Shown: in pieces, positions 26,561 to 36,404 of the stretch | Position numbering within the stretch: position 1 is the first letter of the stretch | Layout: each line of letters begins with the position of its first letter | Program-made: the position numbers and the translations under genes | The notes under the pieces: model-generated | Database searches by the model: none | What the model was told of the DNA's origin: nothing | What the model saw: only the letters and a program-made list of their open reading frames with translations | DNA from: Lysinibacillus sp. OF-1 | Lineage (GTDB): Bacteria > Bacillota > Bacilli > Bacillales_A > Planococcaceae | Reading direction: 5' to 3' | NCBI RefSeq assembly: GCF_028356935.1 | Contig: NZ_CP102798.1 | Coordinates: 2,418,001-2,482,000, forward strand | Length of the DNA: 64,000 bases

Positions 26561-27571
26561 TTATGCAGAAATTTCACCTTTGATTTTCGCTTCATGAATG
26601 GCTCCTTCTAGTTCGAAACTAAATGACAAACCATCATATTTACGAGCTGCACGATCTGACGCTGAAACTTCTGTTCTTTTTTTAGTATTGATTGTATATA
26701 AATACTGATTAGCTTCATCTGTGGCAATAATACCATTCTGACCCGCCACTTCTAACACTGTGCGGACGGCACCCTCTATTTGTGCAATACCACTGTCTGA
26801 ATAGGCAATTTTAGGATTTGTTGCAAACAAGCGTTGTACCTGCTGTTCAATATTAATTTTCACCCAATCCTTACCATGCATGACATCGATATATTCCCCA
26901 CTGATTACCTTGCCTTCTGACGTTTGATCTATACCAGCCTTAGTGACATATGCAATGCCTCCGTTACGATGGATTTCATCTAGTTGAACAGGAGTAAGAT
27001 CTTGAGGTGTGGCAAATTTTAAAGTTTTAAACTTCCAAGTTACAGAACCAACAGGTTTTGAACCAACTTGTCCAATAAGAGCAGCATGAAGAAACTCAGA
27101 AATTTTATTGTGTTGAATAACAAATGTACGATCATACTTACCTACTTTTAATGCTTCTAAATCGGTTGCACTATCAACGATATGAGTAGCAATCTTTAAT
27201 TCTTTTTCCTCAACTAAATCGCTAATTTCTTTATAGTCTGTAACTGCTCCTGTATCTAACATCACGAAATACCAATCATTATAAAAATAGTTTTCTAGTA
27301 CAGAGACAGCTGTGACAGGGGGCTCTGCTGAAGGGTTATAAGTCGCGATAGCAACTTTGTCAGGTCTACTATCACCCTGATTGAAAATTTGTTTGGCGAT
27401 TTTATACCCATCTGATTCTTCACTAATTGCTGTTTTGATATCTTCTAAATCATCAAATTCTTTGTAAGAACTTGCTCCGTCTTTTTTTACTAAAATTAAC
27501 GCAGTGCCTAATCCAGTAAGCGATGACGGCTTACTAATGTCAATCGTTACTGTGACGTCTTGTAATGGCAT
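26561..27571 (-). CDS. Tail sheath protein (DUF3383)
   Basis: 336 residues. PLQDVTVTIDISKPSSLTGL at the start and DKVAIATYNPSAEPPVTAVS are characteristic of DUF3383 sheath-like proteins. Segments near the C-terminus (ASDRAARKYDGLSFSFELEG) form the conserved sheath core. It is the outer contractile sheath of the tail. The family is shorter than T4 gp18 sheaths. Its start shares one base with the stop of the neck gene at 27571. Confidence 0.92.
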   Translation of the reverse strand: MPLQDVTVTIDISKPSSLTGLGTALILVKKDGASSYKEFDDLEDIKTAISEESDGYKIAKQIFNQGDSRPDKVAIATYNPSAEPPVTAVSVLENYFYNDWYFVMLDTGAVTDYKEISDLVEEKELKIATHIVDSATDLEALKVGKYDRTFVIQHNKISEFLHAALIGQVGSKPVGSVTWKFKTLKFATPQDLTPVQLDEIHRNGGIAYVTKAGIDQTSEGKVISGEYIDVMHGKDWVKINIEQQVQRLFATNPKIAYSDSGIAQIEGAVRTVLEVAGQNGIIATDEANQYLYTINTKKRTEVSASDRAARKYDGLSFSFELEGAIHEAKIKGEISA

Positions 27572-28047
27572 TAAATCTCCTCCTTCAATTCAACACTTTC
27601 AATTACATCGATTTCAAATGTTTCTCGACCTCTTACTCGCAAACGAACATCAAATCCTACACGACGTTCATAATCGACCGTTAAAAAAACATCACGGTTG
27701 TTTGCATTAAGCACTTCAACAACTGTGATGTTTGCGTCTGATAGATCAATTGTGGCTTTACCTAAAAAGTAACCTCTAGCCTTATTTGAGTAATTCTCTG
27801 CATCTTCAATTTTCTCAGCATTACATGTGATTGATAAAACAATCTCTATATCTTGTTCAATAGTCATTAGGTTATCATCGACTGATTCAGTTACATTCCC
27901 CACACTGATTGCAGGTGAAATACTTTTTATAGAGAAAAAGGGGTACGGAGGTTGTTTCCCCATTCCTTCCGCTTGAATTACTTCGATTTTCGTGTAATTA
28001 GAGAGTCCGTTTTGTGTAGGTATCCATATATCATCGTATCTATACAT
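27571..28047 (-). CDS. Neck/tail terminator protein (LIC_12616 family)
   Basis: 158 residues from ATG 28047, which follows AAGGAGAGACC; a frame extension to 28065 is not needed. KQPPYPFFSIKSISP and VLSITCNAEKIEDAENYSNK match LIC_12616 family proteins, proposed tail terminators that cap the tube next to the head. It overlaps the upstream gene by eight bases. Confidence 0.82.
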   Translation of the reverse strand: MYRYDDIWIPTQNGLSNYTKIEVIQAEGMGKQPPYPFFSIKSISPAISVGNVTESVDDNLMTIEQDIEIVLSITCNAEKIEDAENYSNKARGYFLGKATIDLSDANITVVEVLNANNRDVFLTVDYERRVGFDVRLRVRGRETFEIDVIESVELKEEI

Positions 28048-28402
28048 TGGTCTCTCCTTGTGCATTTTCTTTATGCCTCATGAGATATATGTGAACATCT
28101 GTATACTCAGTCAGGTCCTTAAACGCCTGAATTGTGTAAGTAGCACCTTTATAACTCACTTTGGTGTCTATTTTAATAGGCTCTACAACGTATAATTTCT
28201 TTTCTTTAACTGTATACAAACCACTTTCAATGTACTTTAAATCATCATTATTCAGTGGCAATACAATACCTGTCATTGGAACTTCTTTAGATTTACCTGG
28301 AACCCATTTCCCATTAATATATTTTCCCTCTTGATCTATTAAAGCAGTGAAAGGAACACTATTTTGCTCAATAACTTCTTTAAAAATCATTAAATCAGGC
28401 AT
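28040..28402 (-). CDS. Phage head-tail joining hypothetical protein
   Basis: 120 residues, no membrane segment. MTGIVLPLNNDDLKYIESGL and DTKVSYKGATYTIQAF resemble small proteins between the virion-morphogenesis gene and tail terminator in many Bacillales prophages. Probably a head-tail connector part; the exact family was not identified. It shares one base with the gene on either side, consistent with coupled translation. Confidence 0.65.
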   Translation of the reverse strand: MPDLMIFKEVIEQNSVPFTALIDQEGKYINGKWVPGKSKEVPMTGIVLPLNNDDLKYIESGLYTVKEKKLYVVEPIKIDTKVSYKGATYTIQAFKDLTEYTDVHIYLMRHKENAQGETNV

Positions 28403-28866
28403 TATTTACGCACCACCCTATAAGTTATTCGCATACGCAAGCCTCCTGTATCAATCAGTGGATTGCTGGAACCTTTTTTAGCAATAGTAGCAGGAGCGTT
28501 CGGCGGAGCATCTAAATCAGTGATATTTTCTTGAATATCACCAACCATTCGAGCGCCTAAACGATTAAAAAGCATTTGTACATCCATTTGTAGTGCAAGA
28601 ACGTGCTTAAGCTGGCTTTTAAAAAAACTTATCCATTCCTCATTTTTTTCGTCAAAAGTAGTTCGTAGGAAAGAACGTTCCGGAATGGAAACGGAACCCC
28701 TCCCTCGTTGAATCGTTGCTCCGAACTCATGAACGCTTGCAATCATAACATATTCATCACTACCGAATATCCCAACTTCGACAGAGTAGTTTTTTAATTC
28801 TTTCAACACATCTCTCAAACGACTAATGTTATTCGCATCTGTAACCCTAACGTCTATTCTCGCCAT
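28402..28866 (-). CDS. Tail completion/neck protein (HK97 gp10-like)
   Basis: 154 residues. YSVEVGIFGSDEYVMIASVH, then EFGATI, IPERSFLRTTFDEK and LIDTGGLRMRITYRVV, together the signature of the phage virion morphogenesis / gp10 neck family. It should help join the tail to the head after packaging. Confidence 0.88.
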   Translation of the reverse strand: MARIDVRVTDANNISRLRDVLKELKNYSVEVGIFGSDEYVMIASVHEFGATIQRGRGSVSIPERSFLRTTFDEKNEEWISFFKSQLKHVLALQMDVQMLFNRLGARMVGDIQENITDLDAPPNAPATIAKKGSSNPLIDTGGLRMRITYRVVRK

Positions 28867-28867
28867 T

Positions 28868-29230
28868 TTAAAGTACCATCAAGTTAATTGACTTTTGTGG
28901 TTTTAACTGTTCCTCTAGCTCAACTAGAATTCGTTGATATTCTTGACCAAATTTTGAAGCTAGAAGTCCAATATACTTGCTTGGATCGCTGTATTGACGT
29001 TCAATAATGTCAACTTTCTCGCGAATTACTGCTTGGCCTTTTGTTACACTTAAAATGGCTAAGTGTGCAGCTAAATAGCGTTCAAGACGCTCTTGATAGA
29101 TCTCTGGGACAGACAAAGAAGACACCTCTAACGAAGCATCCTCAATACACATCTCTAACCTTGCATCAGGTATGGCGTCAAATTCGCTACCAAGCAAACG
29201 TACACGTTCAATTGTTGTTAAAGTAGGCAT
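28868..29230 (-). CDS. Head-tail adaptor (DUF4054 family)
   Basis: 120 residues. It starts with a helical region (FDAIPDARLEMCIEDASLEV), then ERLERYLAAHLAILSVTKGQ, matching DUF4054 and gp6-like adaptors that form a ring under the portal. It sits in the expected position after the capsid genes. Confidence 0.85.
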   Translation of the reverse strand: MPTLTTIERVRLLGSEFDAIPDARLEMCIEDASLEVSSLSVPEIYQERLERYLAAHLAILSVTKGQAVIREKVDIIERQYSDPSKYIGLLASKFGQEYQRILVELEEQLKPQKSINLMVL

Positions 29231-29251
29231 GATACATACCTCACTTTCATA

Positions 29252-29572
29252 TTAGTTCCCTTGAATTTCAGCAATTTGAGCATCAATAGCTGATAAAACC
29301 GTTTTACGTTTCTCATCTTCTTTAAATTTTTCTAAAAATTCGATAGAAAACGTATCTTTTACAAGTTTAATTGCTTCATCTGCATCTAAATCCTTTAAAG
29401 AAGCGGCATTCTGTCCTTCTGGCACAACAATTTCGCCACTTTTAATCAAACCTTTAATGATTGGATGTGCAACAAATGCTGTATATTCAGCTTCTAGTAA
29501 TGTATTTGCACCTGGAATAACCTTTACATCATTTGCAATACGTGTGTAATTGCCTTTGTTGTGTACTAACAT
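29252..29572 (-). CDS. Hypothetical protein following the capsid gene
   Basis: 106 residues from ATG 29572 (the longer frame to 29629 is unlikely because GAGGG precedes this ATG). LVHNKGNYTRIANDVKVIPG and a C-terminal helix. Similar small proteins follow DUF2184-type capsid genes in other prophages and may be head-closure or decoration factors. Its start overlaps the capsid stop by one base. Confidence 0.6.
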   Translation of the reverse strand: MLVHNKGNYTRIANDVKVIPGANTLLEAEYTAFVAHPIIKGLIKSGEIVVPEGQNAASLKDLDADEAIKLVKDTFSIEFLEKFKEDEKRKTVLSAIDAQIAEIQGN

Positions 29573-30471
29573 TAAATACCCTCCCCACGTACGATTGCCA
29601 TTGGATAACGGACAATGGCACCACCGCAACGTTCTTCTAATGGAATCTTATAATTTGGGAACTTGTACTCCTGCGGATGACGTGTAATGTCCATCGATAC
29701 AAGCATTTCAACAACATCTGGTGAAGAATCGAATACTAAAAAGCAATCTGTTCCCCCAGTGCCTTGTTCATTAAGATCGGATGTATAGTCAATACGCTTG
29801 AACCAATTTTGCGATTGAATGTACTGCAAACAAGTCTGCATTGTATGTTCATTGTAGACTTTTTCTAAATGTTCATATTGTTCAGCTGCTACTAAAAGCG
29901 TATCAGCTTCATGACCAGGCAACTTATTAATTAAGTTTTTCGCCTTTTTGATGTCCTCTACAATATCGATACCTTTTTTGTCCTTCCATTTTGTTGATGT
30001 GCCCGCTTCATTATTTGACACTGCTAGCACTTGAATACCAGTTGCATTGACCACACCTAAAATATTGTGGTTTTTGTCACCCATCCAAACGAGTTTATTT
30101 TCTTTTTCCGCAATTGCTTTGCGTGCTGTATCAGCCTTTGTTACCTCAACAGGGCGGCGTGCCATTTGTGCATTACGAATTTCTTGTACGGATAGATTAA
30201 ATGCTGTAGCAATGGAATAAATATTGACTGTATGGCGTGTTAAATCGGCATCAACTAGTGGGATGTCTGTTGCTCCCGGTGCTAAAATTTTAGCCGCTCC
30301 TGAACGTGTCATGACATCATACGAATAAGTTTCAGCACCTGCTGGTACGTCTGTTTTGACATTTAAAATGGTACGAGCCTTTAATTCTTCTTTTTTCGGC
30401 TCATAAATCTTCTTGTCTACTGCCTCTAAATCTTGTGGGCGTAATAGTGCATCTTCACGGAATTGTGACAT
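29572..30471 (-). CDS. Major capsid protein (DUF2184/encapsulin type)
   Basis: 299 residues. RPQDLEAVDKKIYEPKKEEL near the N-terminus, then GAETYSYDVMTRSGAAKILA, HTVNIYSIATAFNLSVQEI and the C-terminal CGGAIVRYPMAIVRGEG are the family pattern of HK97-fold capsid proteins of this group. No separate protease domain is present; the DUF2213 protein at 30961 probably serves as protease and scaffold. It makes the icosahedral shell. Confidence 0.92.
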   Translation of the reverse strand: MSQFREDALLRPQDLEAVDKKIYEPKKEELKARTILNVKTDVPAGAETYSYDVMTRSGAAKILAPGATDIPLVDADLTRHTVNIYSIATAFNLSVQEIRNAQMARRPVEVTKADTARKAIAEKENKLVWMGDKNHNILGVVNATGIQVLAVSNNEAGTSTKWKDKKGIDIVEDIKKAKNLINKLPGHEADTLLVAAEQYEHLEKVYNEHTMQTCLQYIQSQNWFKRIDYTSDLNEQGTGGTDCFLVFDSSPDVVEMLVSMDITRHPQEYKFPNYKIPLEERCGGAIVRYPMAIVRGEGI

Positions 30472-30487
30472 AAATTATGTTCCTCCT

Positions 30488-30934
30488 TTAAGGTAAATTG
30501 ATTTCAATTTGAACTAACGAATCAGCAGTAGCATTTCCTCTGAATACGGCACGAGAAAAATCAATTCCACCACTTTCAACAAACTTACCTGTCGTTGCAT
30601 CCACTTGTACCGCAACGCCATTTTTAATATCGCCACCCGCAACAACAAAGATATTGCCACGCTTAACTACTGGTACTGGTTGACCAACTAAATATTTTTG
30701 GTCATCAGCATTTGCCGTGTAATCATGGATGCCACGTGATAATGCGATACCAATCGGTTTGCCCTCTGTTTTTACTGGCACAACCCCTGTTCCATCTGTG
30801 CTTAATTGAACAGCCGCACCAAATGGAATAATTTCTTTTGCTGGATAGCTGTCTGCTGCATACTCTTGATAGTTTGCTAATTGTCCTGGACTGCCTGCTA
30901 GTGGCATGTACTGTCCGTATTCTGTAATAGGCAT
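30488..30934 (-). CDS. Structural cement/decoration protein
   Basis: 148 residues, beta-rich and Gly/Val-rich. ADSYPAKEIIPFGAAVQLST and GKPIGIALSRGIHDYTANAD match cement proteins (gp24-like, DUF2190 neighbours) that bind the outside of the capsid. It lies between capsid and DUF2213 scaffold genes. Confidence 0.85.
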   Translation of the reverse strand: MPITEYGQYMPLAGSPGQLANYQEYAADSYPAKEIIPFGAAVQLSTDGTGVVPVKTEGKPIGIALSRGIHDYTANADDQKYLVGQPVPVVKRGNIFVVAGGDIKNGVAVQVDATTGKFVESGGIDFSRAVFRGNATADSLVQIEINLP

Positions 30935-30960
30935 GAAATAGCCCTCCTTTTAATTAGTAG

Positions 30961-32073
30961 TTAAGAACGCATGTTTAAACGCTGTTCACGCATTGTATTT
31001 ACATCTTTATTTTGTCTTGCATCGCCAGTAATAATGGAATTAACACCAGTAGAAGAAAATCCTTGTGAAGTGACTTGTTCAATTGTTGCATCAAAAAAGG
31101 CGTTGATATAGTCATCTGACTTCCCATCGCCTTTAAAATCTTGTTTAGTTGTTGTAATAACCGCTTCTTTAATTTCACGTTCTGTTTTGCCAGTGAAATC
31201 AAAAGAATCACCAAGAAGCGGCTTTGTTGAGCTAATTAGCTGCACTCGTTCTTCCACTTTTTTTTCAAGTTCATCTTCTGACACACGCTTTGCCTTTTCT
31301 TTAGCAAGCTCTTGTTGAGTATTAAGTAATTTCACTTCTAAAGCATCAAAACGACCTTGTAAAACATCCAAGGTATCTGCTTTATTCTTGTTATTTTTTG
31401 ATTTGTCCTCTTCCTCTTCTTCCTCATCCTCTTTTGAAGCTGCTAAGCTTTCAATATGAGCCTTTACTGCTGGATCGATTTCGTATTCTTTCCCATTAAT
31501 CTTGTACTTAACCAAAGTAGTTCCTCCTTTATCATCTGAATCTATTTGCCACGCATCTGAATCGGAGCGGATTGCTACCTCTGGACCCGCTCGTCCTTGA
31601 TCTACAATAGCAATGTGATTAATCTCAATGTTTCGCTGTACATATTCATACGGTTGCCCATTATAGGTACCCGCTTCTGCCACGACATCACTCATAAAAC
31701 CGATGCTGATTTCTCGCTTGCCATCATAAACCTTTTGAATTAGATTCTTGTCTGTGATAGTCATGGTTACATAAAGCTTCAAATCTTCCACGTGGGCGTC
31801 TGTATGACTCATTCCTTTGGCATAAGTTTGGTAGTTGTCCAAAGTCACTGGTTCGTTCGGATGTTCATCTGTAATGGGTTTGGAGCGGGCTGAATGCATT
31901 GTGCGATCACTAAAGATTTCATCAGGCAACTTAGCTTCCATTTGCACTGTACCATCCTGACGTGCATAAGGAAAAACACCAGGACGAGTAATCGGCACAC
32001 GTACCGTTAAATACCCTTCTGGTGTCTCTGCATAGTCGTATATTAAACTCTTGTCATATCTTTGTAATTTCAA
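30961..32073 (-). CDS. DUF2213 prohead protein (protease/scaffold)
   Basis: 370 residues from TTG 32073, which follows AAAGGAGGTG; the frame to 32094 lacks a better start. The N-terminal DUF2213 domain (about 1-200) has YLTVRVPITRPGVFPY, KPITDEHPNEPVTLDN and IEINHIAIVDQGRAGPEVAI, the likely serine-type prohead protease fold. A Glu-rich linker and a coiled coil (DALEVKLLNTQQELAKEKAK) make up a scaffold part. It should shape the procapsid and then be degraded. Confidence 0.85.
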   Translation of the reverse strand: MKLQRYDKSLIYDYAETPEGYLTVRVPITRPGVFPYARQDGTVQMEAKLPDEIFSDRTMHSARSKPITDEHPNEPVTLDNYQTYAKGMSHTDAHVEDLKLYVTMTITDKNLIQKVYDGKREISIGFMSDVVAEAGTYNGQPYEYVQRNIEINHIAIVDQGRAGPEVAIRSDSDAWQIDSDDKGGTTLVKYKINGKEYEIDPAVKAHIESLAASKEDEEEEEEDKSKNNKNKADTLDVLQGRFDALEVKLLNTQQELAKEKAKRVSEDELEKKVEERVQLISSTKPLLGDSFDFTGKTEREIKEAVITTTKQDFKGDGKSDDYINAFFDATIEQVTSQGFSSTGVNSIITGDARQNKDVNTMREQRLNMRS

Positions 32074-32174
32074 GTTTTCACCTCCTTTTACCAAATATAA
32101 AAAGGCACTTCTTATGAAGTACCATTCAATTTTCTCTTAAAATTGATGCGTTTTTGTTACTAGGTTAATAGTCA

Positions 32175-32546
32175 CTATTTCTGATTTTCGCCATGTATTG
32201 TAAAATTAGACGATGGTTTGCTATCCATTGTCGCATTAAGAGTCAAATTATTTTTTATTTCACTTACCTGGTTTTGTATATCACTAATTCCCTTTACTTT
32301 TTCATTTATTTTTTCTAGTGCAGCAGATACTTCAATACTTTGTTTAGTAGATTGATATGATTGAAGAAAGGCAAATCCTATAGCAACAATAGCTAAAACA
32401 ATAGATGCTAATCCTGACCACAACGAAACCTCATTAATAATTTGTTGAGAGTCTTTTGCACGCCAAGTAGCTATGGTAATAAGGACAGCTACTAGATCAA
32501 ATATAATAAAACAGAGAATTAAATTAGTTTTAGTAATCTTCTCCAT
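32175..32546 (-). CDS. Small membrane protein with coiled coil
   Basis: 123 residues with two hydrophobic helices (LILCFIIFDLVAVLITIA and GLASIVLAIVAIGFAFLQ) and a C-terminal helical tail (ALEKINEKVKGISDIQNQVS). No family was recognised. It interrupts the head gene cluster, between scaffold and minor head genes, and may be cargo such as a superinfection-exclusion protein. Confidence 0.55.
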   Translation of the reverse strand: MEKITKTNLILCFIIFDLVAVLITIATWRAKDSQQIINEVSLWSGLASIVLAIVAIGFAFLQSYQSTKQSIEVSAALEKINEKVKGISDIQNQVSEIKNNLTLNATMDSKPSSNFTIHGENQK

Positions 32547-32564
32547 AACTTTTCCCCTTTAATT

Positions 32565-32741
32565 TCAATCAATCTCCTGAATCATTACAACATGATCTTT
32601 ACTAATTGCATTTTTTCCAATAATCACAAATTTACCTGATTCCAATCTTCCAACAAGGTCTGCAAATTCACTAGCAGATTCAAAATCAGGAGTTGATACT
32701 TCAACCTTATCACCATTCTGTAGGGTAATTTTAAATTTCAA
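32565..32741 (-). CDS. Small prophage protein, 58 residues
   Basis: TTG start at 32741 follows AAAGGAGCG nine bases upstream. The product, KFKITLQNGDKVEVSTPDFE onward to VVMIQEID, is beta-strand rich and has no signal. It is in the same orientation as the head genes but was probably inserted with its neighbour at 32175. Similar short proteins with ribbon-like sequence occur in Bacillus prophages. Function unknown. Confidence 0.6.
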   Translation of the reverse strand: MKFKITLQNGDKVEVSTPDFESASEFADLVGRLESGKFVIIGKNAISKDHVVMIQEID

Positions 32742-32839
32742 TTAAATCGCTCCTTTGTTTAATAAAACAATTCTTCATTATAATAATAAAGCAAAATAAA
32801 TGATGTGCCAATTACTTTAACATTCTTTCTTTATAACCT

Positions 32840-33598
32840 TTACCCGAAAACTGGTAGTGCAATACATCGGCAATGAAAATCTTCACCAGGTAACCCAACA
32901 GAAGGTGGATCATCGTATGAAAATATCTTATCTTCAAGAATTTTATGAGAATCACGGACACGTTCATCCTTCGATGTTCGCCATTTGAATTTCATAACAC
33001 CCATATTCTGATGACGTTGAGCAGTCATCTGTCCAAATAATGTGCCTGATTGGTCTACTGCAATAAATTTAGCGCGGCTTTTTGACATTCCTATTTGTTC
33101 TTCCAATTGCTCACGAATTGATTTGTAACAACTGCCATCCCTTATACCATCATAAATAATAGATTCAATTTTTTGAGTATACTCATCACGGATATTTGTA
33201 ATGTAGTCCACATTTTTCTGGATATTCTCTTTCATGAAAGGAGCAACCCATTCTTCGGTAGATGTTAGGTCTATGCCTCGTACCCTTCCTTGCTGCTCCA
33301 TATTCGTTTTATTCACTTGATTTAAATTCTTAATAAAAGAAGATGCAGCTATATTCACCTTTCGCTGTGAAAACACAATTGAAACAGCTTTTTTGATATG
33401 ACTTGTCAATTTTTTTAAAAAATCAAATGGTCCATCTTGAACAAAATCTCGGCTATCTTTCTGCATTTCACCATTTACAGCTGCATCAAACAATGAAAGA
33501 GTTGCCTTGCCCGCTTCTTGAACTAATTTATCGATGGAGCGGAAATATGATGCAGCTACAACGTCAGGAAAACGAGTAGGTGGCACACGCTTAGCCAT
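32840..33598 (-). CDS. Minor head protein (SPP1 gp7/Mu F family)
   Basis: 252 residues from ATG 33598 (MAKRVPPTRFPDVVAASYFR), which overlaps the end of the portal gene by eight bases. The longer frame is portal-gene antisense-free overlap and is not needed. The C-terminal half has the head-morphogenesis motif: GMSKSRAKFIAVDQSGTLFG, then MKFKWRTSKDERVRDSHK and FHCRCIALPVFG. It is delivered with the capsid and may enter the host with DNA. Confidence 0.9.
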   Translation of the reverse strand: MAKRVPPTRFPDVVAASYFRSIDKLVQEAGKATLSLFDAAVNGEMQKDSRDFVQDGPFDFLKKLTSHIKKAVSIVFSQRKVNIAASSFIKNLNQVNKTNMEQQGRVRGIDLTSTEEWVAPFMKENIQKNVDYITNIRDEYTQKIESIIYDGIRDGSCYKSIREQLEEQIGMSKSRAKFIAVDQSGTLFGQMTAQRHQNMGVMKFKWRTSKDERVRDSHKILEDKIFSYDDPPSVGLPGEDFHCRCIALPVFG

Positions 33599-34931
33599 GT
33601 TGTCCATTTTCCTTCCATGCATTATATACTTCGCTCGCCAGACGCTGCCATTGTGCATCATCACCACTAAATTTGAAGTCATCAGACACACCAAACTGCC
33701 CAAAGCGGGTCTCTCTAATTTCATCAGCACCGATAACACCGTTAGAGACATAAATTTGGTCAGTTTCTGCAACGATTTTACGGATTTCTGCATCAGTTTT
33801 AGAATCTACGGACCAAAGTGGATTAAATTTAATTTCCCATTCAACTGTACCTGGATCAATGCGGCCTCCTGGTTCTTTTTCAGCCCATAAAAGCATTCGG
33901 ATAAGATGTTCAAGAAGCGGCTTCATTTCATTTTCCTGTGCAGAAGTAATACGTGCATAGTAATTCATAACATCGTACTGTGCACCTGTAAGCGTGCCTG
34001 CCTCTTGTCCTTTTATGACGCTTTTAGGCATTCGAGCAGAAGCGGATATATATTCCCATACAAAGTCGAGCAAGTCTTTCATTCCAGATACAGGTGTCGT
34101 TTGCTTTGTTAGTGACTCTCCCTTAGCGATAAGAGCGAGCGCCTCGGTTCTAAACATAAAGTCCAGTATCATCGAGAGCTCTTTTTTATCTTCTTTCGAC
34201 ATGTCATCTATGTCAGCAGATTCATACACCTTGAATGTGAAATCGTGTAAAATCTGACCAACGGACCATAATGATGTATCTAGTACCGTAATAGCATCAT
34301 ATAGCGATTCCAACAGGGACATACCCTGCTCCTCGTCCTCCAAGCGTCTCGTTTGGTCATGCAATACACGAGAATAATGTACAAGTGATTCTGTTTCTAC
34401 TGCTTGTATACCGCTCCTAGATGCACGATTAATCCGCAAATTTTCCAATTTTCCATAGTTCTTATCAAACACGTCATCATTAATTAATAACTCGTTTACT
34501 TTCATCGATGAGAATGGATGCAGATAATCTATAGAAATTAGACTATCTAACTTTAGTGGATCATTTAACTCAAACTTACTTCGCTGAGTGACACCCAAGG
34601 AAATAAATCCATCTCCACGCATACGTTCGTACATCCTCATTTTTTTTAATGCATCTTTTGCTTTAAGGTCCGCTAAGCGCCCCATAATATCCCGAGCAAG
34701 TTGTTCATCCTTCATCCGAAGTGTGAACCAATGTCTTGTCATATCCTCCGCTGGAATATCAACAATGTTTTGTACAATTGGATTATCAGCATATAAAGCG
34801 GATATTTCAGCATGTGTTAACTTTCTACGAATACCAGGTGCTTGACGAGTAAGCTTATCCTTAGTATTCGCTTTTCCATGCCCTTGCATAAAATCCTCTT
34901 TGTACTGTTTGGCTACTTCAAGAACACTCAA
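33591..34931 (-). CDS. Portal protein (DUF1073 family)
   Basis: 446 residues. ALYADNPIVQNIVDIPAEDM, TRHWFTL, MRMYERMRGDGFISLGVTQR and GTLTGAQYDVMNYYARITSA mark DUF1073 portal proteins. Twelve copies should form the DNA entry ring. It follows TerL directly with a gap of six bases, the canonical packaging module order. Confidence 0.92.
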   Translation of the reverse strand: MSVLEVAKQYKEDFMQGHGKANTKDKLTRQAPGIRRKLTHAEISALYADNPIVQNIVDIPAEDMTRHWFTLRMKDEQLARDIMGRLADLKAKDALKKMRMYERMRGDGFISLGVTQRSKFELNDPLKLDSLISIDYLHPFSSMKVNELLINDDVFDKNYGKLENLRINRASRSGIQAVETESLVHYSRVLHDQTRRLEDEEQGMSLLESLYDAITVLDTSLWSVGQILHDFTFKVYESADIDDMSKEDKKELSMILDFMFRTEALALIAKGESLTKQTTPVSGMKDLLDFVWEYISASARMPKSVIKGQEAGTLTGAQYDVMNYYARITSAQENEMKPLLEHLIRMLLWAEKEPGGRIDPGTVEWEIKFNPLWSVDSKTDAEIRKIVAETDQIYVSNGVIGADEIRETRFGQFGVSDDFKFSGDDAQWQRLASEVYNAWKENGQHG

Positions 34932-34937
34932 TCTTCA

Positions 34938-36404
34938 TCACCTACCCATGCCTAACAGTTTTTTCGTTCTATCTAACAAGCTAGAATTGTTCGTATACAA
35001 TTGATTCAATGCTTGTGTCATCGCATCTACCATGTCATCATGAGCCCCGTTAGGGAAGCTCACCATTTCCTCAATGACATCATTTACCCAAGGACACATA
35101 TTCGGGTGTGGGAAATATACATTTCCCGCTTCAAATAAAGGAGACACCGCATTTGCACGTGCTTCCTTACCACCATCGGGATCAACTGGAATAATACCGC
35201 TAATTTCATCTTTTAATGTATCTATGACAGCAGAACCATTAGCTTTATCCTCAATATATTTACTTGTAGCTTTTGGCCATTTGTCAGTCATTGCACGAAT
35301 GGCTTTAACTGTATCTGGGAAGTTCATACGTTTGTGGTCCTGATCTAATAAGAAATACTGCGCCTTTTTACGTGACCATACTTGGCCTGCAACAAAGTCA
35401 CTACTTTCTGTTTTCTTAAATGTACAATCCCAAGATTGAGCCATTTTGTCAAAGTGAATCGGTAATACAATGACATCATCACTTAACCCCCAGTCCCGCT
35501 TCATTTGCTCATCACGCACATAGAATTTAACCCAGCCACGTTTAAAGATATTACCACCCGCAGGAGCGGGTCTTTGTTGATAAAGAGACGCCCATGTTCG
35601 TGATCCAACCTCTGCCTTTTTATCCTCAGCCCATTTCTCATCAAAACCGAGCTCTGGACATAATGGCTCACCTATTTCACGGTTTAACAAATCATTTTCA
35701 TCTTCTGCAATAGCAGGTAATCGCAATCGTACCCACTTACGAGGGCTACGAGCAAGTAAACGGCCAATCAGATCATCCTCATGCCATCGGGTCATGATAA
35801 CGATTACAGACGCACCATCGTGTAATCGTGTAGACAAAGTGGCTTCCCATTCATCCCAAATGCTGTCTCGTATAGTTTGTGACATAGCTTCTTTCATGTT
35901 TTTGATTGGGTCATCGATAATCATTAAATCTGCGCCTTGCCCTGTGATAGATCCACCTATACCAGTGGAAATCATGCCCCCTCGTCTGTCTTGGATTCCC
36001 CAATCCTTTGTAGCTGCATTGGACTCTGATAATTGCACATTGAATAGATCATGCGAAAACTCATTGAACTTATTACGATTTAAACGACCAAACTTGGTTG
36101 CTAACCCATCTGAATAAGCAGCAGCAATTACCCGCTTATCTGGATTTTTGCCCAAATAAAATGACGGAAACGATTCTGTTACCGTCATACTTTTACCATG
36201 TCGTGGTGGCATCTCTATTAATATGGATAACTGTTCACCATCGGCCACACGTTGGAGCACATCACAAATTAATTCGGTATGTTGATAATGTTCATAATGG
36301 CCATGATGTACGTATTCAACATAATCACGGTAGAAGCGGCGTGCTAGTTCTTTGTCCGCTTCGTTTTCCAATGCGCTCATTTCCTCATCGCTTAGAATTA
36401 GCAA
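34938..36404 (-). CDS. terL: Terminase large subunit
   Basis: 488 residues. The ATPase Walker A is IEMPPRHGKSMTVTESF (residues about 63-79), Walker B is LMIIDDPI, with a coupling motif near IVIMTRWHEDDL. The C-terminal nuclease domain has acidic residues in AQSWDCTFKKTESSDF and GAHDDMVDAMTQ. It powers DNA packaging and cuts the concatemer. It overlaps terS by 20 bases. Confidence 0.95.
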   Translation of the reverse strand: MLILSDEEMSALENEADKELARRFYRDYVEYVHHGHYEHYQHTELICDVLQRVADGEQLSILIEMPPRHGKSMTVTESFPSFYLGKNPDKRVIAAAYSDGLATKFGRLNRNKFNEFSHDLFNVQLSESNAATKDWGIQDRRGGMISTGIGGSITGQGADLMIIDDPIKNMKEAMSQTIRDSIWDEWEATLSTRLHDGASVIVIMTRWHEDDLIGRLLARSPRKWVRLRLPAIAEDENDLLNREIGEPLCPELGFDEKWAEDKKAEVGSRTWASLYQQRPAPAGGNIFKRGWVKFYVRDEQMKRDWGLSDDVIVLPIHFDKMAQSWDCTFKKTESSDFVAGQVWSRKKAQYFLLDQDHKRMNFPDTVKAIRAMTDKWPKATSKYIEDKANGSAVIDTLKDEISGIIPVDPDGGKEARANAVSPLFEAGNVYFPHPNMCPWVNDVIEEMVSFPNGAHDDMVDAMTQALNQLYTNNSSLLDRTKKLLGMGR